From Bacteroidales bacterium (GTDB lineage Bacteria > Bacteroidota > Bacteroidia > Bacteroidales > Marinilabiliaceae), in the NCBI GenBank assembly GCA_017417385.1, contig JAFPZF010000023.1, positions 1 to 49,279 on the forward strand: 49,279 bases of DNA, in the 5' to 3' direction. Below are positions 25,917 to 34,169 of the stretch, in pieces. The position numbers and the translations under genes are program-made. The notes beneath the pieces are model-generated. The model did not search any database. It was not told where the DNA came from and saw only the letters and a program-made list of their open reading frames with translations. The number at the start of each line of letters is the position of its first letter. Positions within the stretch are counted from its first letter, which is position 1.

Positions 25917-27181
25917 CGCTTCAGAGCCTCCTCGTATGCCTTGACGAACTGCGGGATCACTACCTCCTCGCTGTACAGGCTCGCCGCATGCTCACTGATC
26001 TCCTGCTGGTGCGATGCCGTATGGCTCATCAGTAGCGAGCATATCCCGCCAGCCAGCGATAGCGCGTTCTTCACCTCCGCCAGGTAGCCTGTCTTCTCGT
26101 GTACGACCATCTCCGGCGCTCCGCCCGTCCGAAATCCGACGACTGGCGTCCCGCATGACATGCTCTCGACGACTGTGTTCGGCAGGTTGTCCTGCAGGCT
26201 CGGCAGTACGAAGACGTCCGCCGCATTGTATAGCTTGACGAGTGTCTCCGTCGAACTGATGAAGTCTAGATGATGGGTCTTGAAGTTATGATTGTCTTCG
26301 TTCAGCTGTCCCTTCACCCGCCCGAAGACTACCAGCTCTATCTGCTTGGCTATCATCGGGAAACTGTCGGATATGATTCTCAAGGCCTCGAGCAGGAACC
26401 GATATCCTTTTCGCGTGTCACTGACCGACGCCGCTCCGAAGAGTAGCAGCTTCTTGTCGGTCGGTAGCCCGAGCTCCTTCCGCGCCTCGTTCTTGTCCAT
26501 CGGCCGGAACACTTTCGTGTCTATCGGGTTAGGGATGGTTATGCACTTCTTCTTCCTGAGTAGCGCCGAACTTGTCGCACAAGACCCGAGCCAGTTGCTG
26601 CACGCCACCGCTGTCAGATCTACGTCGCCGTATACTTCCCTCTTCTGCAGAAATCCTTTATACGAGAGGTCGGCCTTCTCTGGCGTCCTTAGGAACGGGC
26701 AGAATCCGCAGTGCTCTGTGTACTCTAGACACGTCCCCGCATAATGACAGCCCCCCGTGAACGACCACATGTCATGCAGCGTCCAGAATATGGGCTTCCC
26801 GAGCGCGAATAGCTTGGATAGGCTCCCGAGCGACAGGAACCCCTGGTTTATCCAGTGTAGGTGGATGATGTCCGCCTCCCGTACCAGCGGATGTGTCGAG
26901 ATATCGACCCCGACGTTCGCCACCGAGAAGTTATACCTCATCCGCGACGACCGCTCCTTGGGCAACAGATACAGCCGCTCCGACACAAACCTACAGAACG
27001 CCGCCACATTGCTGAATAGGCCCCCACTAAGGCTGTCTATATGACGCCCCTTGTTCCGACTTCCCTTCTCGACAAGCATCGAAGACTCTATCCCTGCCTT
27101 CAATAGCCCCTCATGAAGTCTCCGCGCCGCAACTGCCGCTCCGCCGCCGCCTTCTGTCTTGTTTATGTGGACGACCTTCAT
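25913..27181 (-). CDS. glycosyltransferase family 4
   Basis: 422 residues with GT-B features: N-terminal MKVVHINKTEGGGGAAVAARRLHEGL, a mid region TLHDMWSFTGGCHYAGTC...CGFCPFL typical of WcaC/colanic-acid-type enzymes, and the C-terminal donor site FVLPSLQDNLPNTVVESMSCGTPVVGF. A retaining transferase for surface polysaccharide assembly is expected. It starts 10 bases after metY and overlaps the GT2 gene, forming a metY-GT4-GT2 transcription unit. Confidence 0.92.
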   Translation of the reverse strand: MKVVHINKTEGGGGAAVAARRLHEGLLKAGIESSMLVEKGSRNKGRHIDSLSGGLFSNVAAFCRFVSERLYLLPKERSSRMRYNFSVANVGVDISTHPLVREADIIHLHWINQGFLSLGSLSKLFALGKPIFWTLHDMWSFTGGCHYAGTCLEYTEHCGFCPFLRTPEKADLSYKGFLQKREVYGDVDLTAVACSNWLGSCATSSALLRKKKCITIPNPIDTKVFRPMDKNEARKELGLPTDKKLLLFGAASVSDTRKGYRFLLEALRIISDSFPMIAKQIELVVFGRVKGQLNEDNHNFKTHHLDFISSTETLVKLYNAADVFVLPSLQDNLPNTVVESMSCGTPVVGFRTGGAPEMVVHEKTGYLAEVKNALSLAGGICSLLMSHTASHQQEISEHAASLYSEEVVIPQFVKAYEEALKR

Positions 27182-27191
27182 ACTTTTCCTC

Positions 27192-28472
27192 CTATTTGTC
27201 TCCCATAGCCTGCGCTATGTCGGCTATTATGTCCGAGACGTTCTCTATCCCGACCGACAGCCTTATGAGGTCCGGCGCTATCCCCGCCTCCTTCAGCTGC
27301 TCGTCGCTTAGCTGTCTGTGCGTGTGGCTCGCCGGATGCAGGACGCATGTGCGCGCATCGGCTACGTGCGTCACGATGGCGACGAACTGTAGCTTGTCCA
27401 TGAACTTTATCGCATCCTCACGACTGCCCTTCAGCCCGAACGCTATGACGCCGCACGTCCCGTTCGGGAGATACTTCTCCGCCAACTGATGATATGGCGA
27501 GCTCTTCAATCCTGCATAGTTGACCCACGCTACTTTCGGATTCGCCTCTAGCCACTCCGCTACTTTCTGCGCGTTCTCGCAGTGTCTCTGCATCCTGAGG
27601 TGCAAGGTCTCGAGTCCGAGGTTCAAGAGGAATGAGTTCTGCGGCGCCGGTATCGACCCGAGATCCCTCATCAGCTGAGAGACGAGCTTCGTCGTGTACG
27701 CCTTCTTACCAAACGCCTTGGTGTACGTCAGGCCATGATAGCTCTCGTCTGGCTTCGTCAATCCAGGGAACTTGTCCGCCTGCTTCTCCCAGTCGAAGTT
27801 CCCACTATCGACGACGGCTCCTCCGACCTGCGTCGCATGCCCGTCCATATACTTCGTCGTCGAGTGTGTCACTATGTCCGCACCCCACTCGAACGGCCTG
27901 CAGTTGATTGGCGTGGCAAATGTGTTATCGACGATTAACGGGACGCCATGCTTGTGCGCCATCTTCGCAAACCTCTCGATGTCAAACACTGCACATCCCG
28001 GGTTCGAGATGGTCTCGCCAAAGAAGCACTTCGTGTTCGGCCTGAACGCCGCCTCTATCCGCGCGTCGTCCCACTCCGGGTCTATGAATGTGCACTCGAT
28101 TCCGAGCTTCTTCATCGTGACTCCAAAGAGGTTGAACGTTCCTCCATATATGCTGTTCGTCGTGATGAAATGGTCGCCCGCCTCGCAGATGTTGAACACT
28201 GCATAGAAGTTCGCCGCCTGTCCTGAAGACGTCAAGACGCATCCGACGCCCCCCTCCAGCGCATTTATCTTAGACGCGACTGCATCGTTCGTCGGGTTGG
28301 CAAGCCTCGTGTAGAAATAGCCCTCCTTCTTCAGGTCAAAGAGATCCGCCATGTCCTCGCTGCTGTCATACTTGAACGTAGTGCTCTGGATGATCGGCAG
28401 TACTCTGCTCTCGCCGTTCTTCGGCGCCCATCCGCCCTGTACGCATATCGTGTCTAAGTTCCTCTTCTCCAT
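27192..28472 (-). CDS. metY: O-acetylhomoserine sulfhydrylase (PLP-dependent)
   Basis: 426 residues, the usual MetY length. Cys/Met-metabolism PLP family motifs: YTRLANPTNDA, TSSGQAANFYAVFN, VDNTFATP, and HSTTKYMDGH with PLP-binding Lys207; the C-terminal HPASHTHRQLSDEQ is typical of MetY. It makes homocysteine from O-acetylhomoserine and sulfide in the cytoplasm. An exact -7 box lies 42 bases upstream, and two glycosyltransferase genes follow closely, an unusual operon mix. Confidence 0.94.
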   Translation of the reverse strand: MEKRNLDTICVQGGWAPKNGESRVLPIIQSTTFKYDSSEDMADLFDLKKEGYFYTRLANPTNDAVASKINALEGGVGCVLTSSGQAANFYAVFNICEAGDHFITTNSIYGGTFNLFGVTMKKLGIECTFIDPEWDDARIEAAFRPNTKCFFGETISNPGCAVFDIERFAKMAHKHGVPLIVDNTFATPINCRPFEWGADIVTHSTTKYMDGHATQVGGAVVDSGNFDWEKQADKFPGLTKPDESYHGLTYTKAFGKKAYTTKLVSQLMRDLGSIPAPQNSFLLNLGLETLHLRMQRHCENAQKVAEWLEANPKVAWVNYAGLKSSPYHQLAEKYLPNGTCGVIAFGLKGSREDAIKFMDKLQFVAIVTHVADARTCVLHPASHTHRQLSDEQLKEAGIAPDLIRLSVGIENVSDIIADIAQAMGDK

Positions 28473-28513
28473 ATTTCTTTAGTTATTCTTTCTTTCGTTT
28501 CGTTTCTATTCCG

Positions 28514-28521
28514 CAAATTTA
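28514..28521 (-). promoter_or_regulatory. -7 box for metY operon
   Basis: TAAATTTG on the minus strand, an exact TAnnTTTG match at normal distance from the start codon. Confidence 0.6.
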
Positions 28522-28610
28522 ATCATTTTCCCTTTGTCCTACACCTCAAATCATCTGTTACGGCAGTTTTATTCTGTCTCCGCCTTACTCCCCCTCATCC
28601 CCATTTGCTC

Positions 28611-28735
28611 TTTCCTCATTCCTGATTTGGTTAGCCCTCTATTAGACCTGTCCCCTCTTATGTTAACGTCCTCTCCCTCATTCCCCATCGCTAATCGCCC
28701 ATTGCTAATTCCTAATTGCAAAAACTATTCCCCAT
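28611..28735 (-). repeat. long dispersed repeat C (AATTAGGAAT family)
   Basis: Read on the minus strand it shares TTGCAATTAGGAATTAG, TTAACATAAGAGGGG and CTAATA...GGCTAA, in the same order, with 48660-48775. This makes a repeat of about 115 bp rather than a short motif. An open frame across it is not credited. Confidence 0.65.
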
Positions 28736-28761
28736 GATGCCTGTTTCTCACAAATTATTCC

Positions 28762-28769
28762 TAACTTTG
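28762..28769 (+). promoter_or_regulatory. -7 box for rplY
   Basis: TAACTTTG, exact TAnnTTTG match 72 bases before the start codon. Confidence 0.6.
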
Positions 28770-28841
28770 TGCCGCATTTCATACCCCATTCGGGGCTGTG
28801 TGATGGGAGATAATTTACTTAATTGAGTAACACAAAAGCAA

Positions 28842-29429
28842 ATGCAGACATTTGACATTAACGGCACAAAGCGTGAGATCGGCGGCAAGAAGCTCGCTAA
28901 GCAGCTCCGCCGCGAGGGCCTCGTCCCTTGCGTAGTCTATGGTGGTAAGGACGAAATCGTCTTCTCTGTTCCTGAGAAGGACTTCAAGGGCCTAATCTAC
29001 ACCCCTAACATCTACATCGTCAACCTCAACGTCGATGGCGCTACCAAGAAGGCTGTCCTCAAGGACATCCAGTTCCACCCAATCTCGGGCAACATCCTCC
29101 ACGTCGACTTCCAGGAGATCTTCGACGACAAACCAGTCACCATCGGTGTGCCTCTCAAGATCGTCGGTAACAGCGAAGGCGTTAAGGCCGGCGGTAAGCT
29201 CCAGGTCGAGATGCGTAAGCTCAACGTCAAGGGTCTTCCGGCTAACCTCCCTGACATCCTCGAGGTCGACATCACCAACCTCGGTCTCGGTCAGGTTATC
29301 AAGGTCGGTAGCCTCCACTACGACAACCTCGAGATCCTCAACGCTAAGAGCACTGTCGTCGCAGCTGTCAAGATGACACGTGCTGCCGTCTCCGCCGCTA
29401 AGGCTGAGGCTGCTGCCACTAAGAAGTAA
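28842..29429 (+). CDS. rplY: 50S ribosomal protein L25 (Ctc form)
   Basis: 195 residues. The N-terminal L25 domain (about 1-93; GGKKLAKQLRREGLVPCVVYGG) binds 5S rRNA. The C-terminal TL5/Ctc domain (about 95-185; HVDFQEIFDDKPVTIGVPLKIVG...LEVDITNLGLGQVIKV) is followed by an Ala/Lys-rich tail. Codons are strongly biased to C and T endings, consistent with high expression on this strand. It has its own promoter and terminator. Confidence 0.96.
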   Translation: MQTFDINGTKREIGGKKLAKQLRREGLVPCVVYGGKDEIVFSVPEKDFKGLIYTPNIYIVNLNVDGATKKAVLKDIQFHPISGNILHVDFQEIFDDKPVTIGVPLKIVGNSEGVKAGGKLQVEMRKLNVKGLPANLPDILEVDITNLGLGQVIKVGSLHYDNLEILNAKSTVVAAVKMTRAAVSAAKAEAAATKK

Positions 29430-29454
29430 TTTCCTAAGGCAATTCACAGTATCC

Positions 29455-29490
29455 GAGAAAGGGTGGCTCCGGCTTCCCTTTCTCTCTTTT
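29455..29490 (+). terminator. rplY terminator
   Basis: Stem GAGAAAGGG/CCCTTTCTC around a 12-base loop, followed by TCTTTTT. Confidence 0.8.
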
Positions 29491-29522
29491 TCTACCCCTC
29501 CTCGTCCCTCTTCCTCTCCCCC

Positions 29523-29585
29523 CTCTCCCATAAAAATAGCCATCGGCCGCGCTCCCGCATCGACCGATGGCTTTCCTTTTTATAT
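29523..29585. terminator. bidirectional terminator, direct repeat copy 1
   Basis: Stem AGCCATCGG/CCGATGGCT with T-rich flanks on both strands (TTTCCTTTTTATAT on plus, ATTTTTATGGGAG on minus). It lies between convergent rplY and the Rpn gene. A near-identical copy in the same orientation is at 34170-34234, and the two flank the nuclease and restriction-modification island. Confidence 0.8.
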
Positions 29586-29594
29586 TGACTAATC

Positions 29595-30596
29595 CTACAG
29601 TCTCTCTATCTCATCCCTTGTCAACCCACTCGCTACTTCTATCGTCTCTATCTCCACTCCCCTCTCCTTCAACACCTTCGCCATCTCCATTGCCTTCTTC
29701 TTTTCTCCATTTTTCTCTCCTTCCTCAAGGCCCTCTTTTTTCCCCTTCTCCATCCCCCTCTTCTCTCCTTCTATCAATCCCTCTCTTCTTCCTTCTATCC
29801 TTCCTTCTTCCCTTCCATCTTCCTTGTAATTTATCGCGACGTTCTGCTCCATGTCGAGGGCGTCTAGATGTCTGCGATAGACCGACTTCTCCGCAGGCGT
29901 CATCCTGTCCACTGCCAACTGATCCTTCGCCTGCACGAGTCCAGGCACCTTCGTGTCTGCCTTTATGCTGTTGTCCTTCAAAAACTTCATCCACTCGTCC
30001 ATGGCATTCCGGACGACGTTATGGAATCCGTTTATCCTTATCAGGTAGTACTTCGGGAATATATCGCTCGCCAGCTTATCTACATATTTGAACTTCCTCT
30101 TGTCCCCTCCGTTTATCTTCTCCGTCGTCAACTCTTCCCTCCTCGACAGCTTCAGTACGTCACCTTCATGCACCCCTATGAAGTCCGTCTTGGCCTCGTA
30201 GAAGTAGTCCACCCCCTTACCGAGGTCGTAATAAACTATCGAGATGGAGTACACTTGCTTGATGTCTCCATACTTCTTCCCGGCTCCCATCTGTTCCGTG
30301 ATGGCCTTCGAGACCCCATACAGAACTCTCTCAAAATAATATGTGTACCTCGTCGTCTGCACCTCGACTATGAAGTACTCCCCGTCGCTGTCCTTCGCCT
30401 TTATATCGACCCTATTAAATTTATCTTCGGCGGATTCCTGATTTCCCTCGCTCTCAAGAATCTCTGTTATCTTGCACTTCTTGCCCAGGAAGACCTCTAT
30501 GAAGCCCTCCAATATCCCGAAGTTCGCCTTGTTCCTGAGCATCTTCTTCATCGCCCAGTCGAACCTCACTAGGTCACGTCTCTCGCCTTTCTCCAT
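29595..30596 (-). CDS. Rpn-family PD-(D/E)XK nuclease (putative transposase type)
   Basis: 333 residues from ATG 30596. This start is supported by the related gene at 48928, which begins METGERRDLVRFDW and shares the upstream GGGGAAAAGTATTATC sequence with this one. The catalytic pattern is D64 in NRVDIKAKD and E78-x-Q80 in FIVEVQ. FIGVHEGD and YLIRINGFHN follow. The C-terminal third is a charged Glu/Lys/Arg/Gly repeat (about 270-315) and a short helical end (LTRDEIERL). Family members promote recombination in E. coli; the role here is inferred. It is the first gene of the island. Confidence 0.88.
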   Translation of the reverse strand: MEKGERRDLVRFDWAMKKMLRNKANFGILEGFIEVFLGKKCKITEILESEGNQESAEDKFNRVDIKAKDSDGEYFIVEVQTTRYTYYFERVLYGVSKAITEQMGAGKKYGDIKQVYSISIVYYDLGKGVDYFYEAKTDFIGVHEGDVLKLSRREELTTEKINGGDKRKFKYVDKLASDIFPKYYLIRINGFHNVVRNAMDEWMKFLKDNSIKADTKVPGLVQAKDQLAVDRMTPAEKSVYRRHLDALDMEQNVAINYKEDGREEGRIEGRREGLIEGEKRGMEKGKKEGLEEGEKNGEKKKAMEMAKVLKERGVEIETIEVASGLTRDEIERL

Positions 30597-30617
30597 ATCC
30601 TTGTCGTTTACTCGCCG

Positions 30618-30625
30618 TAAAGATA
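30618..30625 (-). promoter_or_regulatory. likely -7 box for the Rpn gene
   Basis: TATCTTTA, one base off TAnnTTTG, inside a stretch conserved with the upstream region of the paralogue at 48928. Confidence 0.45.
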
Positions 30626-30853
30626 ATACTTTTCCCCTTCCCACCACCCACGTCTCGCCTTCTACATTGTTTGTTTTGGTACAGTTCATCCTCTGTCGCC
30701 ATCCTTTTTTGAAACTCAATATCTTTTTAGATTGATTTATCATGTTAAATCACTACCTTAGCATGACAAACAAAACATAGTAACACGAAACAGACATAAC
30801 AACTTTAACTACATAGCATAGTATACTTAGCGTTTGCTATTTATTCGACACTG

Positions 30854-30998
30854 CCTTGAAACCTGAGAAATTTTAAGTAGTGAATGTCGATGAGTAAGTC
30901 AGCAAGCGTCTGCGCTTAGGCGTGGACGTGACTTATCGACATTCACGGGCAATCTCAGGGCCTCAAGGCGTGGATAAGAAATGTCCACGCCGCTTTTT
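30854..30998 (+). ncRNA. structured non-coding region ending in a terminator, upstream of the R-M operon
   Basis: Nested pairings: CCTTGA (30854-30859) with TCAAGG (30963-30968); CCTGAGA (30862-30868) with TCTCAGG (30953-30959); GTGAATGTCGAT (30880-30891) with ATCGACATTCAC (30935-30946), extended by AAGTC/GACTT; and a tip hairpin AAGCG-TCTG-CGCTT. A terminator-like stem GGCGTGGA/TCCACGCC (30967-30991) with five T residues follows. A second GGCGTGGAC at 30919-30927 could pair with the terminator's 3' arm instead. This could be a small RNA or an attenuator leader. No promoter is certain. No gene is seen between 30597 and 31052. Confidence 0.6.
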
Positions 30999-31111
30999 GT
31001 GCCTTGCCGTTGCTCGTGAGTCGTTTAAGAGCACTCGCCTAATCAGCAGAGTATGACAAACAAGAACATTCTGATGTCTCTTGTTCGTTGTCTTGCCTTA
31101 AAGCGACAACT

Positions 31112-31894
31112 ATGGCTTTAGACAGCAGACAATGGCGAGAGGCTGACATAAATGTTGATAGTCTTTGGCTAATAGGCCCGCGTGCTAAAGGCGGTAAACA
31201 CTCCAATTTCTATCACGGCAACTTCGCCCCTCAGGTGCCCAACCAGATGATTCGTCGCTATACCGACGAAGGTGACGTCTTGGCTGATCTTTTTATGGGC
31301 AGCGGTACGGCTCTTTTTGAGTGCGAGAGCCTAAACCGAAACTACATCGGCTTCGATATTAATACTGAGGTTATTGATTTTGTTAATGGCAAGATGACTG
31401 ACTCGTCTTGCATAGGCTTCTTTATTCATAATTGTGACATCACTTCTGTCGCGGCGACCTCTCTCATAGAGCAGGACCTCACTGCTCTTGGTAAGCACAA
31501 ACTTGACTTAATTATTGCGCACCCTCCATATATGGACATAATCAAGTTTACCGACCGCCCAGAGGACTTGTCTGCCATTTCCGATAAGTGTGAGTTCATC
31601 AATAAGTTCGTTGAGGCTGTCGGTCGCGTCTACTCCTTCTTGAAAAAGAAGAAGCATCTTGTTTTGGTCATAGGTGATGTCTACAAGAACGGAGAGGTAA
31701 TCCCACTTGGATTCTACCTCATGTATGCGCTTAAAAAGAACTTCAAACTTTCTCTGAAAGGTATAGTCGTCAAAGACATTGTTGGCAACAGGGCAAAGAT
31801 TGGACAGGAGGGGCTTTGGCGCTATCGCGCTCTCCGCAATGGCAATTTCCTTTTTAAACATGAGTACGTGTTTGTTTTTCGCAAGGAGGAATAG
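31112..31894 (+). CDS. DNA amino-methyltransferase (N6-adenine or N4-cytosine), permuted motif order
   Basis: 260 residues from ATG 31112; an in-frame TTG at 31088 is less likely. SAM-binding motif I is LADLFMGSGTALFECESLNRNYIGFDIN (FMGSGT at 61-66), preceded by the PNQMIRRYTDEGD segment that normally closes PF01555 enzymes. The catalytic motif IV, HPPY (137-140), comes after it, so the order is I then IV. HPPY in place of the more usual DPPY/SPPY is unusual. It probably protects host DNA from the endonuclease encoded 3 bases downstream. Base composition is more A+T-rich than the neighbours, suggesting transfer. Confidence 0.82.
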   Translation: MALDSRQWREADINVDSLWLIGPRAKGGKHSNFYHGNFAPQVPNQMIRRYTDEGDVLADLFMGSGTALFECESLNRNYIGFDINTEVIDFVNGKMTDSSCIGFFIHNCDITSVAATSLIEQDLTALGKHKLDLIIAHPPYMDIIKFTDRPEDLSAISDKCEFINKFVEAVGRVYSFLKKKKHLVLVIGDVYKNGEVIPLGFYLMYALKKNFKLSLKGIVVKDIVGNRAKIGQEGLWRYRALRNGNFLFKHEYVFVFRKEE

Positions 31895-31897
31895 GTT

Positions 31898-32572
31898 ATG
31901 AGTTTGATTGAATTGTTTCTTGAATTAGCTCAGCCAGACGAGAAAGGCGAGAGTCGCTGGGTCAATGCGACAGAATTTGTTGGCAAGTATAAGAGCCTTG
32001 CTCTTGGTAATGGGTGGAGCTGGGGCAGAAAGTCTTCTGCTCTCCAGAAGAAATACAAAGTAGAAGTACAACGTACTGGTAATAGGATTGACAGCATTCG
32101 CTTGATCGGATTCAACGACAAAGAGCATTTTAATCAGGCTATCCGTAAGGATATCCAAGATGCTATCCGTCAGCGCAAGTGTGTCATGCTTGGTGTCCGT
32201 GGCTCCTCTGAGAATACCACGATAGAAGTGGATCACAAGGACGGACGAAAAAATGACATGCGCGTCTCTGACCAGTCCACTCAAAAACCTGAAGACTTCC
32301 AGCCTCTCTGCAAGGCCGCTAACGACATTAAGCGGCAGATTTGCAAGAACTGCAAGCACACTGATAAACGTTGGGACGCACGCAACATTGAAGGTAACCC
32401 TTATTCTTTCTACGAGGGTGATGAGAACTATACTGACACATTAGGTTGCGTCGGCTGCTACCAGTATGACCCTGTTGAATACCGTATCCGTTGCGCTGTG
32501 AGGATCAGCAAGGAGTCTGTCGATTATGTGCTTGGTAAATTGTATCCCGACTATAAAAAGCGTAATTCATGA
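31898..32572 (+). CDS. HNH-type restriction endonuclease (predicted)
   Basis: 224 residues. A central HNH-like core has TIEVDHKDGRKND (Asp112-His113) and FQPLCKAANDIKRQ. Two CxxC pairs, CKNC (149/152) and CVGC (184/187), probably hold a structural zinc. The N-terminal part (SRWVNATEFVGKYKSLALGNGWSWGRKSSALQ) may contact DNA. Its place between two methyltransferase genes, 3 bases from the first and overlapping the second by 4, marks it as the cutting enzyme of a type II system. Recognition sequence is unknown. Confidence 0.8.
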   Translation: MSLIELFLELAQPDEKGESRWVNATEFVGKYKSLALGNGWSWGRKSSALQKKYKVEVQRTGNRIDSIRLIGFNDKEHFNQAIRKDIQDAIRQRKCVMLGVRGSSENTTIEVDHKDGRKNDMRVSDQSTQKPEDFQPLCKAANDIKRQICKNCKHTDKRWDARNIEGNPYSFYEGDENYTDTLGCVGCYQYDPVEYRIRCAVRISKESVDYVLGKLYPDYKKRNS

Positions 32573-33837
32573 ATGACAATAACACATACTCGCTTGCTGA
32601 GGTGGCAAGCATGCTCGGACTGACCCTGAAGGCTACTCGCCGTATGGTCGCTTCGGGCTCCATAAGCTCTATAAAGGCCAACAACACTTATCGTATTGAT
32701 AAGGCGTATTTCGATGCAAACATCGACCAGCTTCGTAATAAATCTAGGCAGGTTGAAGCCACTTTGTTCGGCGAGGAGGTTGCGAATAGGCATATCAACT
32801 ACGTCAAGAAGCAAACTGATGTTGTCAATTGGGCGGACATATTTCCTCAATGGTCTCAACCTTCTCCCTCCAACATGACTTTTGTCGACCTTTTTTGTGG
32901 AGCGGGTGGACTGAGCAAGGGCTTTGAAATGGCTGGTCTTCATGGCGTTTGTGGTCTTGACTGGTTCGAGGAGGCTGGTCAGACATACCGCCGCAACTTC
33001 AATCATCCTTTTGTGTTCGGAGACATTAAGGATGAATCCGTCAAGAAGCGCTTTTACGACACTGTGAACAAAGAACTCGCAGGTAGACGTCTGAATGTTG
33101 TTGCAGGTGGCTTCCCTTGTCAAGGGTTCAGTATGGCAGGTAATAGAATTGTTGACGACCCGCGTAACTCTCTATACCTCGAAATGCTCGAGATTGTGAA
33201 GAATCTACAACCCGATTTTGTCGTTTGCGAGAATGTCAAAGGCCTCCGTAGTATGCTCGGCGGTGCCGTCGAGCAAAAGATTATTGATGATTACAAGGAG
33301 ATCGGCTACGAAATGAACGTGACTGTCCTTTGCGCTGCCGACTATTCGACCCCTCAAAAGCGTGAGAGAGTTATCTTTATTGGCAATAGGATTGGGCTCA
33401 AGAACTATCATCCGAAACCTTTTCTCTCCCCTTCTGATTACGTGACGACGGGACAAGCGATTGGGGACTTGATGAATCACCCGGAAGACGTTCCGTTCAA
33501 CCATGTCCCGACTAAGCACACTCCCGAAATGGCTGCTCGTATGCTCGCCTTGCCTGAAGGTGCAAGTCTCTACAAGGGTTATTCTGATGCATGGAAGAAG
33601 TGTCCTTGGAATGAGGCCTCTTGTACTATAAAGGAAAACCATGGTGGTGTCAACATTCACCCTAAACTTCCTCGGGTCTTGACTGCAAGAGAAATGGCCC
33701 GTCTACAGTCTTTCCCAGATGATTTCATCTTTATGGGGACGAAAAACAAACAGCTAGTTCAGATTGGCAATGCAGTTCCGCCTCTTCTTGGAAAAGCAAT
33801 AGGTCTTGCCGTTCGCTTTTCTAACAGTGACTTTTGA
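32569..33837 (+). CDS. DNA cytosine-5 methyltransferase with N-terminal helix-turn-helix
   Basis: 422 residues. Residues 1-60 look like a helix-turn-helix of the excisionase/MerR type (YSLAEVASMLGLTLKATRRMVASGSI...YRIDKAYFDANI). The methyltransferase follows: motif I FVDLFCGAGGLSKGFEMAG (105-), catalytic FPCQGFS with Cys184, ENVKG (Glu221), QKRERVIFIG, and the closing QIGNAVPP. It places a methyl on C5 of cytosine. The fused HTH could let it act as its own transcription controller, as reported for some C5 enzymes with such extensions; that is inference. It overlaps the endonuclease gene by 4 bases. Confidence 0.9.
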   Translation: MNDNNTYSLAEVASMLGLTLKATRRMVASGSISSIKANNTYRIDKAYFDANIDQLRNKSRQVEATLFGEEVANRHINYVKKQTDVVNWADIFPQWSQPSPSNMTFVDLFCGAGGLSKGFEMAGLHGVCGLDWFEEAGQTYRRNFNHPFVFGDIKDESVKKRFYDTVNKELAGRRLNVVAGGFPCQGFSMAGNRIVDDPRNSLYLEMLEIVKNLQPDFVVCENVKGLRSMLGGAVEQKIIDDYKEIGYEMNVTVLCAADYSTPQKRERVIFIGNRIGLKNYHPKPFLSPSDYVTTGQAIGDLMNHPEDVPFNHVPTKHTPEMAARMLALPEGASLYKGYSDAWKKCPWNEASCTIKENHGGVNIHPKLPRVLTAREMARLQSFPDDFIFMGTKNKQLVQIGNAVPPLLGKAIGLAVRFSNSDF

Positions 33838-33858
33838 TGCCATTTGCAGGATTGCATG

Positions 33859-33866
33859 TATCTTTG
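33859..33866 (+). promoter_or_regulatory. -7 box before the small hypothetical gene
   Basis: TATCTTTG, exact TAnnTTTG match 20 bases before ATG 33886, which makes the upstream in-frame start at 33844 unlikely. Confidence 0.5.
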
Positions 33867-33885
33867 CAGTCCTATCATTTGGCTG

Positions 33886-34152
33886 ATGAACGTATCAATA
33901 TTAATCGACATAGATGACGAACTGTCGCTCCTGTGGAGCCGACTTTATGGCTGTATAGTCAATATCGCATCTTCAAACCTCTTGATTGGCACGCCGGTAC
34001 TGTTGGATGGCGTCTTTGTCAAGAGTGTGATTGTCTCTTCGGATGGCTGTCTTTCCTTTACGGACAATGACGGCAACACAGATATAGCTGAGCAGTTTGA
34101 CGATTGCGTCATGTACGATGCTTACAAGTGCATGACAAAAATGTTCGGATAG
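33886..34152 (+). CDS. small hypothetical protein
   Basis: 88 residues (MNVSILIDIDDELSLLWSRL...DAYKCMTKMFG). It is acidic, with alternating hydrophobic strands (VFVKSVIVSSDGCLSFTDNDG). I do not recognise a family. It follows the methyltransferase by 48 bases with its own -7 box, and is the last gene before the right direct repeat of the island. Confidence 0.55.
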   Translation: MNVSILIDIDDELSLLWSRLYGCIVNIASSNLLIGTPVLLDGVFVKSVIVSSDGCLSFTDNDGNTDIAEQFDDCVMYDAYKCMTKMFG

Positions 34153-34169
34153 GTCCTTCCTCTCCCCAC

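Noticed and set aside
28534-28737. 67-codon open frame upstream of rplY
   Set aside because: It is made mostly of the dispersed AATTAGGAAT repeat read in reverse.
29523-29585. Attachment site for an integrase-borne element
   Set aside because: The paired repeats look like att sites, but no integrase or recombinase gene lies between them, and each is a functional-looking terminator; homologous recombination is the simpler reading.
30854-30998. Retron or CRISPR-type RNA
   Set aside because: No reverse transcriptase or cas gene is nearby, and there is no spaced repeat array; the structure is a single nested hairpin followed by a terminator.
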